The notes under the pieces are model-generated. The model searched no databases and was not told the DNA's origin. It saw nothing but the letters and a program-made list of their open reading frames with translations. From Larix kaempferi (Eukaryota > Streptophyta > Pinopsida > Pinales > Pinaceae): a DNA stretch of 64,000 nucleotides. The stretch covers positions 1,563,001-1,627,000 of the forward strand of contig BSBM01000321.1 in NCBI GenBank assembly GCA_027924585.1. The letters run 5' to 3'. This document shows positions 21,030-31,386 of the stretch, piece by piece. Every line of letters begins with the position of its first letter. Position 1 is the stretch's first letter. Both the position numbers and the translations under genes were made by a program.

Positions 21030-21854
21030 ATCAATATTGGGATGGAAAACACTCCCAAGTTTGCGAATGTTGGATATTATTGGAATGATGAGATGATGGG
21101 AAAGGTCACTGATTTGCTTCATGAATTCCAAGACCTTTTTCCCATGAAGTTTTCAGAAATGAAGGGAATCTTGGGAGACCTTAGGGAGATGAAGATTCCA
21201 TTGAATTCAGATCCTAAACCAATCAGGAAGCAACCCTACCGATTGAATCTGCGCCATAAAGAGAGGGTCAAAGTAGAACTTGACTGCATGCTAGATGCGG
21301 ATATTATTGAACCAGTTGAAGAATCAAAATGGATTAGTCCTATGGTGGTGCAGGACAAGAAGACCGGTGAAGTGCGCATTTGTGTCGACCTACAAAAGCT
21401 GAATGATGCTTGTTTGCATGATCCATTTCCAACCTCGTTTACCGATGAAGTGCTAGAAGGTGTGGGTGGCTAGGAGATGTATTCGTTCACGGATGGGTTC
21501 TCTGGCTACCATCAGATCCGCATTGCAAAGGAAGACCGCCACAAGACGACCTTTATGACAGAATGGGCTTGTTTTCAGTACACAGTAATGCCATTTGGAT
21601 TGAAGAATGCACCTGCGATATTTTCATGGGTTGTTGTTGCCGCATTCAAGGATTTTATTCAGAAGTTTTTGCAGGTATACATGGACGACTGGACAATCTA
21701 TGGTTTGCTCTGTGATCATCTAGCCAATCTGCGGTTGATGTTGGAGCATTGTCGCCAGCATCATATATTGTTGAATCTAAAGAAGTGCATCTTTTGTGCA
21801 CCATTTGGCATATTATTGGGTCACATTGTGTGCAAGCAGGGATTGTTGGTTGAT
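21030..21854 (+). pseudogene. Reverse transcriptase, copy D, interrupted by the Tat element
   Basis: The RT approach FQDLFPMKFSEMKGI...PLNSDPKPIRKQPYRLN is followed by ISPMVVQDKKTGEVRICVDL, DPFPTSFTDEVLE, a TAG at 21471 (Gln expected), MYSFTDGFSGYHQIRI, MPFGLKNAPAIFS and VYMDDWTIYGLL (catalytic YMDD intact). It ends KQGLLVD at 21854, where TGTTAC of the Tat LTR begins. The rest of RT, RNase H, integrase and the third ORF are not found on the far side of the insertion. Confidence 0.85.
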
Positions 21855-22739
21855 TGTTACCGGACAATCCACTCGACTGGAGGCAAGGAGGATCTCCCTA
21901 TCTCAATGCGAGTCTAGAACAAATAGAACAGATTACAAACACGTTTCCTAGATCTACTTAAGGATCAAGTACTAGATGTCTTACCTCTTTGATTCGCTAT
22001 CCTTTCTCCCAAATGTTGCTCCATGTCCCACGGTCGTCAGATCCAAGCTGCAAGACCTGTCAAGACAGAGAAAAGAGAAACGAGTAAAGAGCATCTATAC
22101 AATAAGAGATCTATGTAAACAGTTACGCAGGTAAACAACACAACATCATTACACATAAGAACGATATTGGTGGAAAGCATTTGTATTACTGCAAATAGAG
22201 GAGTACATGATAGAGATATAGAACTACAACCAATGACTTAACGTAGCATCCCTTCTCCACACAAGCCAAGGAAGCATGAATTCTCCAAGAGGTGAGTGAA
22301 GGTGTCCTAAGAGAGATTTCACCAGCATGTAGATACCATAGTCTTCCTCCCTTTGGTATGGGAGTGAGCCCCATTTATATAGGACTAAGTGGATGGGGTT
22401 ATGGATAGGATAGGATGAGAGATGGTAGGAGAGAGATAGGGGATCTTCCCAATGAGTTAGGGGTCGAGTACCAGCTCCCCAAGAGATCAAGGATAATCCC
22501 CCAAATGGGAAAGCTTCGAGAAAGATCTTCGAAATGGCTATTTTTGCCCATTAACAGACCTCGTCACACCTTGCTATAGAGCAACCTGCAACGTCGCATG
22601 TTGCTAGTGTGCAACCTGCAATGACCTCTCAAAAGGTTGTACAAACTAAGTACAAACCCTCCGAAATGAGCACTTGGTCCAAATGACTTCAGGGATGTAT
22701 ACACTAAATCATGATGATGGGTAGATTTTAGGTGTAACA
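21855..22739 (-). repeat. 3' LTR of the Tat element
   Basis: Plus-strand ends TGTTACCGG and GGTGTAACA give a TGTTAC/GTAACA terminal inverted repeat. It interrupts copy D's RT at KQGLLVD. It aligns with 43739-44627 along its full length, apart from a short indel near 22255. Confidence 0.9.
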
Positions 22740-22740
22740 A

Positions 22741-22756
22741 AATGCCCCCCAAAGCA
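22741..22756 (-). other. Polypurine tract of the Tat element
   Basis: The minus strand reads CTTTGGGGGGCATT, one base from the LTR. The small element at 58758-61303 has the same kind of tract (TTTAGGGGGCATC). Confidence 0.8.
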
Positions 22757-23130
22757 TGAAGGTATTAAGGATGTACAGGTGAAGTGCTTTGATAGAAAAA
22801 ATGGAAAAATACTTGTCAGATGAAGGATGTTGTTGCTGTACAACTGACTCTGAACTGACAATCTCATATGTAGTACAACATGGCTGCCGACCAATACATT
22901 GCAGATCCATGGGAGTAATGACCGACTGAACACAATCATGGCTACTAGACACAAGCATAGATCCATGATGAAATGATAACACAGCCACAACCAATACAAA
23001 AGTGGATCCGTGTAATATGACTCAATACAAACTCCATTGCAACCTGGGTAAAAAAACATGATTCCCCAGGGTCTTCAAGCTGAACCCGCAATGATACGAA
23101 TCTATCCATGTGATTACAAATGTATTGACG
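22757..23130 (-). other. Conserved 3' UTR module next to the PPT
   Basis: No ORF is seen. On the minus strand it contains TGTAATCACATGG, AGATTCGTATCA, GAAGACCCTGG, GATCCACTTTTGTATTGGTT and ATGGATCTGCAATGTATTGG. All of these recur in the same order in the internal region of the small LTR element (59815-60110). Preservation between different elements suggests a cis-acting role such as packaging or replication (inference). Confidence 0.65.
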
Positions 23131-25153
23131 TCGAACATGGTAGAAACCACTTGATTACCGGTCATTGATGTAAACCGTTAACAAGTGAGAGGGAGATCAC
23201 CATTAATGTCAATGATTCCCAAGGTATCATAGTACATATCATCGGGCGTGAATAAATGAGTTGACATTGAACGCTAGATGAAATCTTTCAATCAAGAGTC
23301 AATGATGTAAACTCATGATGAAAGCGAGGTAACCTGCCATTGAGGCATGCAGGACCAAGGTACTTGACTGGTTTCTAGATTCAATCCTTGGATGATGAGT
23401 TGAAGTCGACAAGGATGAATCTGTCGAAGGAGGGCCATGATGAATCCCCCATCAATCGACACAAAACACGACAAAAGATGTGTAGAGTGGATTGGATGGT
23501 ACAATAACATGTGAGACTGACTCAAAGTAACAACGGCATGACTACATGTGTACTTACTGAAAATGATGAGTGATGAATGTGTTCTCGAACATGGGCACGG
23601 CATGACTTGGCAGTATTGACATGAGAATGACGCAAACTTCTAATGCAACTGATAGTGGAATCTTTCTCTGAATGACTCAGAGGAGTAACAGGACTCAGAA
23701 AGTAAGCAGGGACTCATAGACAAATAGATGACCCAAGTATTGGTATGCAAATGCAGACGAGTGCCATGTTCAAGAACGACTATATACTGCCACTAAGGTA
23801 TGTAACACAAACACTTTCCTTTTTCCCCATCATGAATGATGAGTGCCTCATGTGTTTTTTACAAGCTTGATGAGGGTAACCAGATGCTCGGTATAGCTCA
23901 TCTCATAGATGAGTCCAATCCCAAATATTTTTTGAACCTAGGATAGAAGGGGTTTGTCCCATGACGGGCCCTTCAATGTGAAAATTCAACGAGTCCATAG
24001 AAAGCAAAATCGGTTGTCATTTCATATTTAGAGAGTCTGAAAAGAACTAAAGAAGACTCCAACGCTCCTTTTTCGTAAAATTAGCCTCATCGCCCCAAAA
24101 AGGGTAAAACAACGCGGGAGAGGACTCTTCCAGTCATGATTGGCTGGAGTATTCCTTTTTCGTAATTAGTGCCTCCTGGTCCGAAAAAGGGGTAAACTAT
24201 CACCAGGAAAACGACCATTCAAATACGTTAACAAGTGTGAATGCGACAAGTTCGCTTGGCAATATTTTCAATTTTACGGAGTCTGAAAAGAGCTTAACTA
24301 TGGACTTCGGGGGGTGTCCTTTTCCGTGGAAGTTTAACGAGCCCGGAAAAGTGATAAATCATAACTCGGTACTTGTTCTCATGGTTGGGTGAGTATGAGA
24401 ACAAACGAAGAGTAAACTCATCCTCATGCAATAATTACAACTTAACCAAAAACAATAATGACAAAATGTTCAAAGGAGTGTTCATACTTGTAATTATCGT
24501 TGGTAATGCGAGAAACAGTACAAAAGACCACTTTACGACTCCTATACACTAGAGAAAGTGTCAAATATCCCCAAATATAATGACAAACAGTCGAAACTAT
24601 AGTAAATGGCCCAAAAGCATCAAAATATTTGAAAAGGAATATTCCATTCTATTCTATAAATAGAAATATGGGCCAAAAATAGAAACATTGTTCAAATTGC
24701 CAATTTGGGTGGAGAAGTACCAATGTGGAGCCAAAATTTCCTTTGTCGATTTTCGGAGCTACGATCCACCATTTCACTAGCCGTCCGGACTAGGTAGACC
24801 TAAATCTTGTCTTGCAACTTTGTAGCGGTTTACTTTTTGCATTTTTGTTCATTTTTTTAGTTTTTTGATGATTTGGGGAGGGGCAATTGCGCCCTCGGCT
24901 TGTCGCAAGTGGCCCTTTTGGGACTTACGACGAGTCTGGGTCGTCACAGGCCTCAAAAACGGGAACTGCAATGACGTTGCCCTGTACCTAAAGGCACGGT
25001 GCGACGGTGGAAACCCACAACTCAAACATCAAACATGCTTCAAAAAATGAGTTTGTGCAAGTTGGGGAAGGACCGAACAAGGTTTAATTGCCCCTTTTGG
25101 CAAGTTACCAGCAAGCAAAAATGGTATTGGAGTGGTGAGAGAGAGAACATGAA
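23131..25153. other. Non-coding 3' region of the Tat element
   Basis: About 2 kb between the conserved UTR module and the antisense gene. No convincing coding signal is seen on either strand. It holds the inverted-repeat cluster annotated separately (24064-24352) and a stretch near 24860-25050 that may be decayed 5' sequence of the antisense gene. Confidence 0.6.
24064..24352. repeat. Three spaced hairpin repeats CCTTTTTCG...CGAAAAAGG
   Basis: Three units each have a CCTTTTTCG-like arm and a CCGAAAAAGG-like arm 15-25 bases apart: 24066-24104, 24152-24190 and 24317-24345. Unit 2 is closest to perfect. Units repeat every ~90-165 bases and share flanking words (TTAGCCTC, TTAGTGCCTC, TTTAACGAGCCC). 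Related words (ACGGAGTCTGAAAA) occur nearby and again at about 44840. Confidence 0.55.
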
Positions 25154-26335
25154 GTGGAAGATGAGCGAGCCGCAAACGATCCACAATGTGTGGCTGCTTT
25201 GAGAAACTATGGGTTGCTCAAATTTTTCGAGGTACAGGGGATGAGAGCCCAGATCCTGTTCTTGACATACATGCTCCAGAGTTGGGATGCGTCCAAACAA
25301 TACTTTGTGATAGGTGAGCATATCCTCACAATTGACATTGAGGATATCTACTATCTGACTGGTTTGTCCCGAAGAGGGGACGCTATACAACTCACTGGGA
25401 CACGGGCCAATGATCGTATAGTGGAGGACATGGTGACACAGCATTGCATAACTTCTTCTCGTCCTTCCAGTGGGAAGATACTCATCAGAGATGTGGTGAG
25501 TCTTCCACTAAGGACCATACTGCTCACTATTACTAAGGTGGCGGGTAGCCAAGCTCCACATATGGCTACTCGGACTCAGATGTTGTATGCAGAAGACTGT
25601 ATGTCTCCCATGGTTTTCAACTGGTGTGAGGGTCTCCTCACCAACATCTGAGCTCAACTGGCCAAGTGTCGGCGTAGGGATATCAAGCAGTTTGGATACG
25701 GATCAATCATAGTGTCATTCCTCTTAGAGTGGGTTCCTCTCTTGCGCCCGCAGGTGGTACTAGATGACAAGGATCTGAGAGATCCTCACATGCTCAGGTG
25801 GGCAGAGGTGATGACCTGCCATGATGGGAGTCCCATCATCGGTTTTGGTCCCGAGTTCTTTAGCTGGCTGGAAGGCCAGTTACTTATGGTCGAGGACTTT
25901 CCATACGGTGGCACGGACTTTCGAGAGGATCCCAATTTGGTGCTGCCAGAGGGTGCAGCATGGGGTGATATTGGTAAGAACAAAACCCTTGTATTTTTTA
26001 GTTTTGTGAATTATATTATATTTTTTATTTATTGCTGACAAGTACATAATATGTGTGTGCAGATGTGGGTCCCATACGACCAGTGGGTCTCTCCCTTCTG
26101 GTGAGGAGAGACAGAGGTGGGGAGGCAGTGGTTCCTGTAGGTGCTCATGCTGCCATCGAGGAGATGGAGGAGGTGTACCGGAACCTATCCGGGCTGACTA
26201 TGGAGGTATCAGAGCTAGCCATCGATGACCTACCGAGGCCCATGCATAGATTTGGAGTAGGAGCGTCTGTGCGCTTCAACTCCTTACTCCACAAGGTGGC
26301 TCAAACTGTAGACTGCTTTCTTGCCCAGCGTTAGA
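25154..26335 (+). pseudogene. Antisense accessory gene of the Tat element, plant-mobile-domain-like, one intron
   Basis: It lies on the strand opposite to pol, between the extra RNase H and the 3' LTR. Exon 1 has NYGLLKFFEV, HILTIDIEDIYYLTGLSRRG, FNWCEGLLTNI, FGYGSIIVSFLLEW and GFGPEFFSWLEGQLLMVED. A GT-AG intron of 89 bp (25974-26062; G/GTAAGAAC and TGTGTGTGCAG/AT) joins in frame to exon 2 (DVGPIRPVGLSLLVRRD...), which ends at a TAG at 26333. The only in-frame stop is a TGA at 25649 where CGA (Arg) would fit. The start is unclear: a TGA lies just upstream. The pattern resembles plant mobile domain (aminotransferase-like) proteins known from transposons. Extra ORFs in either orientation before the 3' LTR are known for Tat elements. 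Confidence 0.65.
25974..26062 (+). other. Intron of the antisense gene
   Basis: The donor GGTAAGAAC and acceptor TGTGTGTGCAG fit plant consensus, and the interior is T-rich. Removal restores one frame (phase 1, giving Asp at the junction). The unspliced frame runs into a TGA at about 26036. Confidence 0.7.
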
Positions 26336-26650
26336 GAGTTGTTAGAGCTAGGGGTGTACGGGTCAGGCATCCAGCCTGAGACACTTTTAGACTTGTACTA
26401 AGAACTTAGAGGCCTCAGATTTTGTACTTATTGAAAGCTATGATGCTTCAGATTTTTGTAGAGACTCACTGAAAGCCATCGTGCTTCAAATTTTGTACCA
26501 GCACTACTTTTGAGCTATTTATATATATATACATTATCGACGGTTTATAAATTATGTGTTCTTAAAATGATTAGTGATGTGATCTTGTTTACATGTTTGC
26601 TTCTGTATATTATATTTACATGTTGTGATTGCTTTTACATATTATGAGTA

Positions 26651-27064
26651 TTATGTGTGTGCAATGTACCAATCCAAAATGAAATTGGCCATGGAGTTAG
26701 CAACTGTGTTTAACTCTCGTGGAATGTGCACATATTGAACAGATTCAAATGACCTTTCTAGGAGACGTACTCGTCTAAAGAGACAGAATAAGATGGGATC
26801 ACAGATGGCATAGACCCGGTTAAGATGGGAAACCACTAATTGAGAATCCATGTGGATGACAATGTGGTTCATACCCAAGGAAATGGCATCATCTAGGGTT
26901 TTGATTACTGCCCGATATTCTGCAGCATTGTTGGTCGCAAACCCTAGGCAACTTCCTCCTGATCTAATGAGCTCACATGTTGGGGAATACAGTACCCAGG
27001 CTGCCAAAGAAAGGTGACAGGTATTCCGGCTGGCGCCGTCTGCGAATCCATAACACGTTGCCAT
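26651..27064 (-). pseudogene. Additional (archaeal-type) RNase H downstream of integrase, Tat element
   Basis: It reads MATCYGFADGASRN, NNAAEYRAVIKTLDDAISLG, HMDSQLVVSHL and PRELNTVANSMANF. These are the D, E and D positions of a type I RNase H of the archaeal/RVT_3 kind. The fourth acidic residue (usually N..AD..AN) is Asn, so activity is doubtful. Plant Tat elements are known to carry such a second RNase H besides the one fused to RT. Here it is beyond the integrase. Its ATG directly follows TTTGCGTGTGCAG, a good 3' splice site, so it may be expressed from a spliced RNA. No stop lies within the domain. Confidence 0.75.
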
Positions 27065-27204
27065 CTGCACACGCAAACAGAACATGGTATGAGAAGCGGA
27101 AACAAGATCAAAAGACACTCAAAAAGAAATGCATCATACCACACAACAACACAAAAACACGCCATGTACAGTATATACAAGCAAGTCTATGCATGAGAGA
27201 TCAA

Positions 27205-28328
27205 GCGTAGTATCTCTTCAGGTAAATCCCATTGCGGGGTTCACCTAAAGAGATTCCATCATTATCTTCAAGCTCGTAGGCACCTTTTTCCAACACACAT
27301 TTTATAACGTAGGGTCCATGCCACATGGACTCGAACTTCCCTGCTCCTAGTTTATCGTGCTTCTGGTCATAAGTGAGGACCAGGTCACCCTTGTTGAAGA
27401 TACAAGGTTCGACTGACTTATCGTACTAGGATTTGATGCGTTTCTTATGTGCTTCATTAGCAAGAGCAACATCTCGGCGAGACTCGTCAAGTTTTGCTAA
27501 GTGCAAGAGATGTTCTTCCTCAGCAGTAGTGTTAGGAAGAAGTTCGACCGCGAGCTGTAAAGACGGGATTTTTCACTCTATCGGCAGAACAGCCTCTAAT
27601 CCATATACCAATTGGAAGGGAGTGAAGCCTGTGGTGGTTTTAACGGTAGTTCGGTAGGCCCATAATGCTGAAAAGAGCATATTATGCCACTTGGACTTTT
27701 GTGTCCCTGCCATCCTCTGGATCGTAGTTTTCAAGACCTTGTTAATTTCCTCGACCTGTCCATTGGATTGCGGGTAGTAGGGTGTCGAGTTTTCATGGAG
27801 AAAACCCAACCTGTCGCTCAATTCATCAACCATATGGTTCTGAAAGTGAGAACCATGATCGGTAACTATGGCCTGCGGAACTCCAAACCGCGCTATTACA
27901 TGATTAAACATGAAGAGTGCGGCGATTTTTCCATCGTTTTGGTATGTAGGCATAGCCTCGGCCCACTTTGTGAAGTAATCCACAGCTACGATAATGTAAC
28001 TATGCCCCCCGGCCGAGGTAGGATTATAGTGCATAAAATCGATGCCCCATTTTGCGAATGGGCCAATGGCAATAACCGGATATAGTGGAGCGGGATGAGT
28101 GCACTTCTTCATGTGGAAGTGTTGGCAAGGAGGACATTTTTTAATGGCCTCAATACAATCTTTGAAGATAGTAGGCCAGTAATATCTTGCACGCAAAATA
28201 TTCTGGGCTGTAGCCATCCCAGAGAGATGACCGCCACATGCCCCAGCGTGACAGTCATTCAAAACGCGTTTAGCCTCATCATGAGTGAGACAACGTCGAA
28301 GAATTAAATTGACGATACAAAGTATCAT
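27205..28328 (-). pseudogene. Integrase of the Tat element
   Basis: The zinc region CHAGACGGHLSG...CPPCQ is followed by the DDE core WGIDFMHY, VTDHGSHFQNH and YYPQSNGQVEEINKVL, all three acidic residues present. WHNMLFSALWAYRTT follows, then after one stop at about 27573 the C-terminal part (KGDLVLTYDQKHDKLG, FESMWHGPYVIKCVLEKGAYEL) ending near 27205. No chromodomain is seen, as expected for OTA elements. Confidence 0.85.
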
Positions 28329-29988
28329 TAATGATTAAATAATACTTTGCATGGTGACAAATCCTACGACGGTCATCGCGAGAAAGTTGAGGATCGAAGC
28401 GTTGGGTTTGAAGATATAACAGGATATCTCGATACCAGGGGTCAGTCGTACTGATGAGAAATAATGATTCATCCAGAAAGGAGTCATTGTGCTCAACTTC
28501 TACATCAGAACGGGGAAGGTCGCAAATGAGCTCAGCAAACACCAAAGACTTCTTAGACTTATCCTTCTAGAAAAGAAGATCAAATTCTTGTAGTATCACA
28601 ATCCAACGTGAATACTTGACAACAAGTACTTGACGTATCAGTATGTGGTACATTGGGTTAGAGTTAGCGATGATGGTGGTGGTACGGAGTAGGATGTGAT
28701 GACGGAACTTTTGGACGGAAATGACTGCCGCGAAAGCAAGTTTTTCGACATGTGAGTATCTAGTTTCAGTGTCAATGAGACCCTTACTCGCATAGTATAT
28801 CACATGTTCCTGGGCGTTTTGGTCTTCCTGTACCAAAACCATGGTGATAGTGGTGACAGAAGCGGCGAGATACAAAATGTAATCGTGATGATAATTAGGC
28901 AGTTGAAGCACGGGGACATGCGTGATGGCATGTTTGATACTGTCAAAAGATTTTTGAGCTTGATCATCCCAAATGAACGGGACGTCCTTCTTAAGCAGTC
29001 TCATATAGCCCTGAGTCTTCTCCGCGAAATTATAGACAAAATGTCTTAAATAAGTCGCCTTCCCTTGGAGACTTTGAATTTCCATAACATCAGTCGGGGG
29101 TGGTAGGTTGATGATGGCCTTCACCTTTAAGAGATCAATGCGGATCCCATCCTTCGAAATGATAAATCCTAAGAGGCATTCAGACTCAACGCAAAAGATA
29201 CACTTGTGAGGATTCAGACAGATATTGAACCATCTACATCTGAGGAATATGGCCATCAGATGATCAATGTGGAACTTGCGCTACTTCGAATGAGTAGGGA
29301 GATCGTCCAAGTAGGGTTCCACCAAGTCCTTGATATCGTGGAAGGCATACGACATAGCCCACTGAAACGTGGCACCAACATTTTTAAGGCCAAATGGGAG
29401 CTTGCGATAAGCGAATGTACCCCATGGGAAGATGAAATCCGTCTTATGTTGGTCGGTTGGGTTGATCTCAATTTGGTTGTAACCAGAAAAGCCATCCATG
29501 AATGAGAAGATGACGCTTCCGGCACAGTTGTCGATGATCTCGTCAATGAAGGGGGTCGGGTAGTTGTCTTTCAGACAAGCCCGATTAAGGTCCTGATAAT
29601 CAACACAGACGCGAATGGTGCCCTGCTTTTTGTTCATAGGAATGACATTTGAGACCCAATCCGTCAATGGGACAGAATAAATAAAACCAGCCTTTAAGAG
29701 CTTTTCAATTTCTGTCTTTATTGCCGCAATCTTCCTGCGGTGTACCGGTCGCAACTTTTGACATACAGGTTTGATGTCAGGATAGGTTTTTATTTCATGA
29801 GAAACAATCGTGGGGTCTATCCCAGGCATCTCCTCATAGGACCAAGCAAACACGTCTCGAAATTGCTTGAACAAGGTCATGCTAACAGCGATTTCTTCAG
29901 GGGAACACTTCTGGCCTATCCGAATGTGTTCCACTATACCAGGTTTCACCGAGATGTCTACCGGGGTGGTTGGATCAATGTTGGCCAA
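28329..29988 (-). pseudogene. RT and RNase H of the Tat element
   Basis: RT: GFIYSVPLTDWVSNVIPM, IRVCVDYQDLNRACLKD, FMDGFSGYNQIEI, FGLKNVGATFQWAM and VEPYLDDL, then a stop near 29279. It resumes NICLNPHKCIFCVESECLLGF and HFVYNFAEKTQGYMRLLKKD. The RNase H that follows has DYILYLAASVTTITMVL in place of the usual first-Asp segment, then IYYASKGLIDTETRYSHVEKLAFA. The connector to integrase (28329-28545) is open. Coding decay is moderate, with three stops in 1.6 kb. Confidence 0.85.
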
Positions 29989-30075
29989 GTTTCCCTCCGT
30001 GTCTGTAAGACATGTAAGGATGGGGGACTGAGGGGATGGGTAGATATCTGGTGAAAAGAGGGTATGGATGTTGTT

Positions 30076-31089
30076 CTATATGTGCTCCAAAGGAGGAAGA
30101 AAAGATGACCTATGATGGAGATCATCCCACGGATTGTCGTCAACATTCATTACTTCCATGATGGACTCGTCTGAATGAAAATTCTGAAGTAAGAGATTAG
30201 GTAGAGAGGACGTCCATTGTAGAGAAAAAGATGGGGAGGCCATGGTTAAATGGTCCTCCGACGCTGATTGGATAGCCTCATAAATGCATTCAGCGGGTGA
30301 AAGAGGCATCATATCTCCAAGCAGGTGTGTTGTGGCTTCATCCGGTACAAGCCAAGCATCGTTTGAGTGAGATAATATCTCAGTGGAGATCATGTTCACC
30401 GTAGCAACATGATTAGGGGGGTCCACGGCTGGAAAAACGCCCATGAGAGATGAATCTTTCAAAATTCCAACCCCTACACTCTCATACTGTTTTGACATTT
30501 GTCCAATGGAAGGAACATGGTCACCAGGATGAGTAGTGGAATCCAGTGTACAAAAATCTAACTAGTCGATAGTAACAATTCGTCCTTTGTGGGGGAATTG
30601 TACTGTGTGGAAGACTGAAGAGTCCACTACCTGCATGGTATAAAACCAATTGCGACCAAGCAAGAGATTATAATATAACGGGGCCGAGACCACTTCCACG
30701 TTAATGGTTACGGTCTTTCCACCCAACTCAACTGCAAGAGCTTGTAAGAGCCCATGAGGTTGAAAGGCACGCCCGTCGAATGCTTTCAACGTGATAGGAG
30801 AATGATTCAATTCAGAGGATCTGATGGCTCTCCAACAAGTGATGGACATGACAAAAGTGGAGGCTCCCTCGTCCAAAAGTGTACGATGGACAATTTTCCC
30901 AGCAAGGTTCGCAGTAACTTGGAATGCGAGCTGGTGTGAGAGCCTCGGCTTAAGGTTGTTAAGTCGGAACATGATGGTGTTCGAGGAATCCGGGTCAACT
31001 GCACCAATAGCTGCAAGGAGAGTTTTGCATTGATTGGGACAATTCTGCAAAACTTCCAGGGTGGACATGGTGCAAGGAGCTTGGGCCAA
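30076..31089 (-). pseudogene. Protease region of the Tat element
   Basis: Blocks IMFRLNNLKPRLSHQLAFQV, HRTLLDEGASTFVMS and YNLLLGRNWFYTM are typical of OTA proteases. The active-site triplet D-S/T-G reads DEG, so it is probably inactive. After a stop at 30562 the frame continues with a ~140-residue acidic spacer (HPGDHVPSIGQM..., PAECIYEAIQSASEDH) toward RT. The spacer has no recognised domain. Confidence 0.7.
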
Positions 31090-31386
31090 GTCCTCTACGA
31101 TATTGTAATTTTGTGCTGCGCGAGCATTAGGATTGAAAACAACTTTTCAAATCGTACTCTTGGGAGGACGCAATATCGAATCTAAAGAGGGTCTCTCTAT
31201 GGTGAGAGAGGTCGATGGTACAATGACATCAGTTAAAGAGTCAGAAGCTTTTTCAGCATTAATTCCAGTGGATTCTTTCGAAGGGACCTATTCATAAGAT
31301 CGCGAGTGAGTAGTTAAATTGATCGCCTCGTTACGCAACATGAGAACATGCGCGGTATTGGATGGTTTCCCCTGGGCTAGGGGGGT

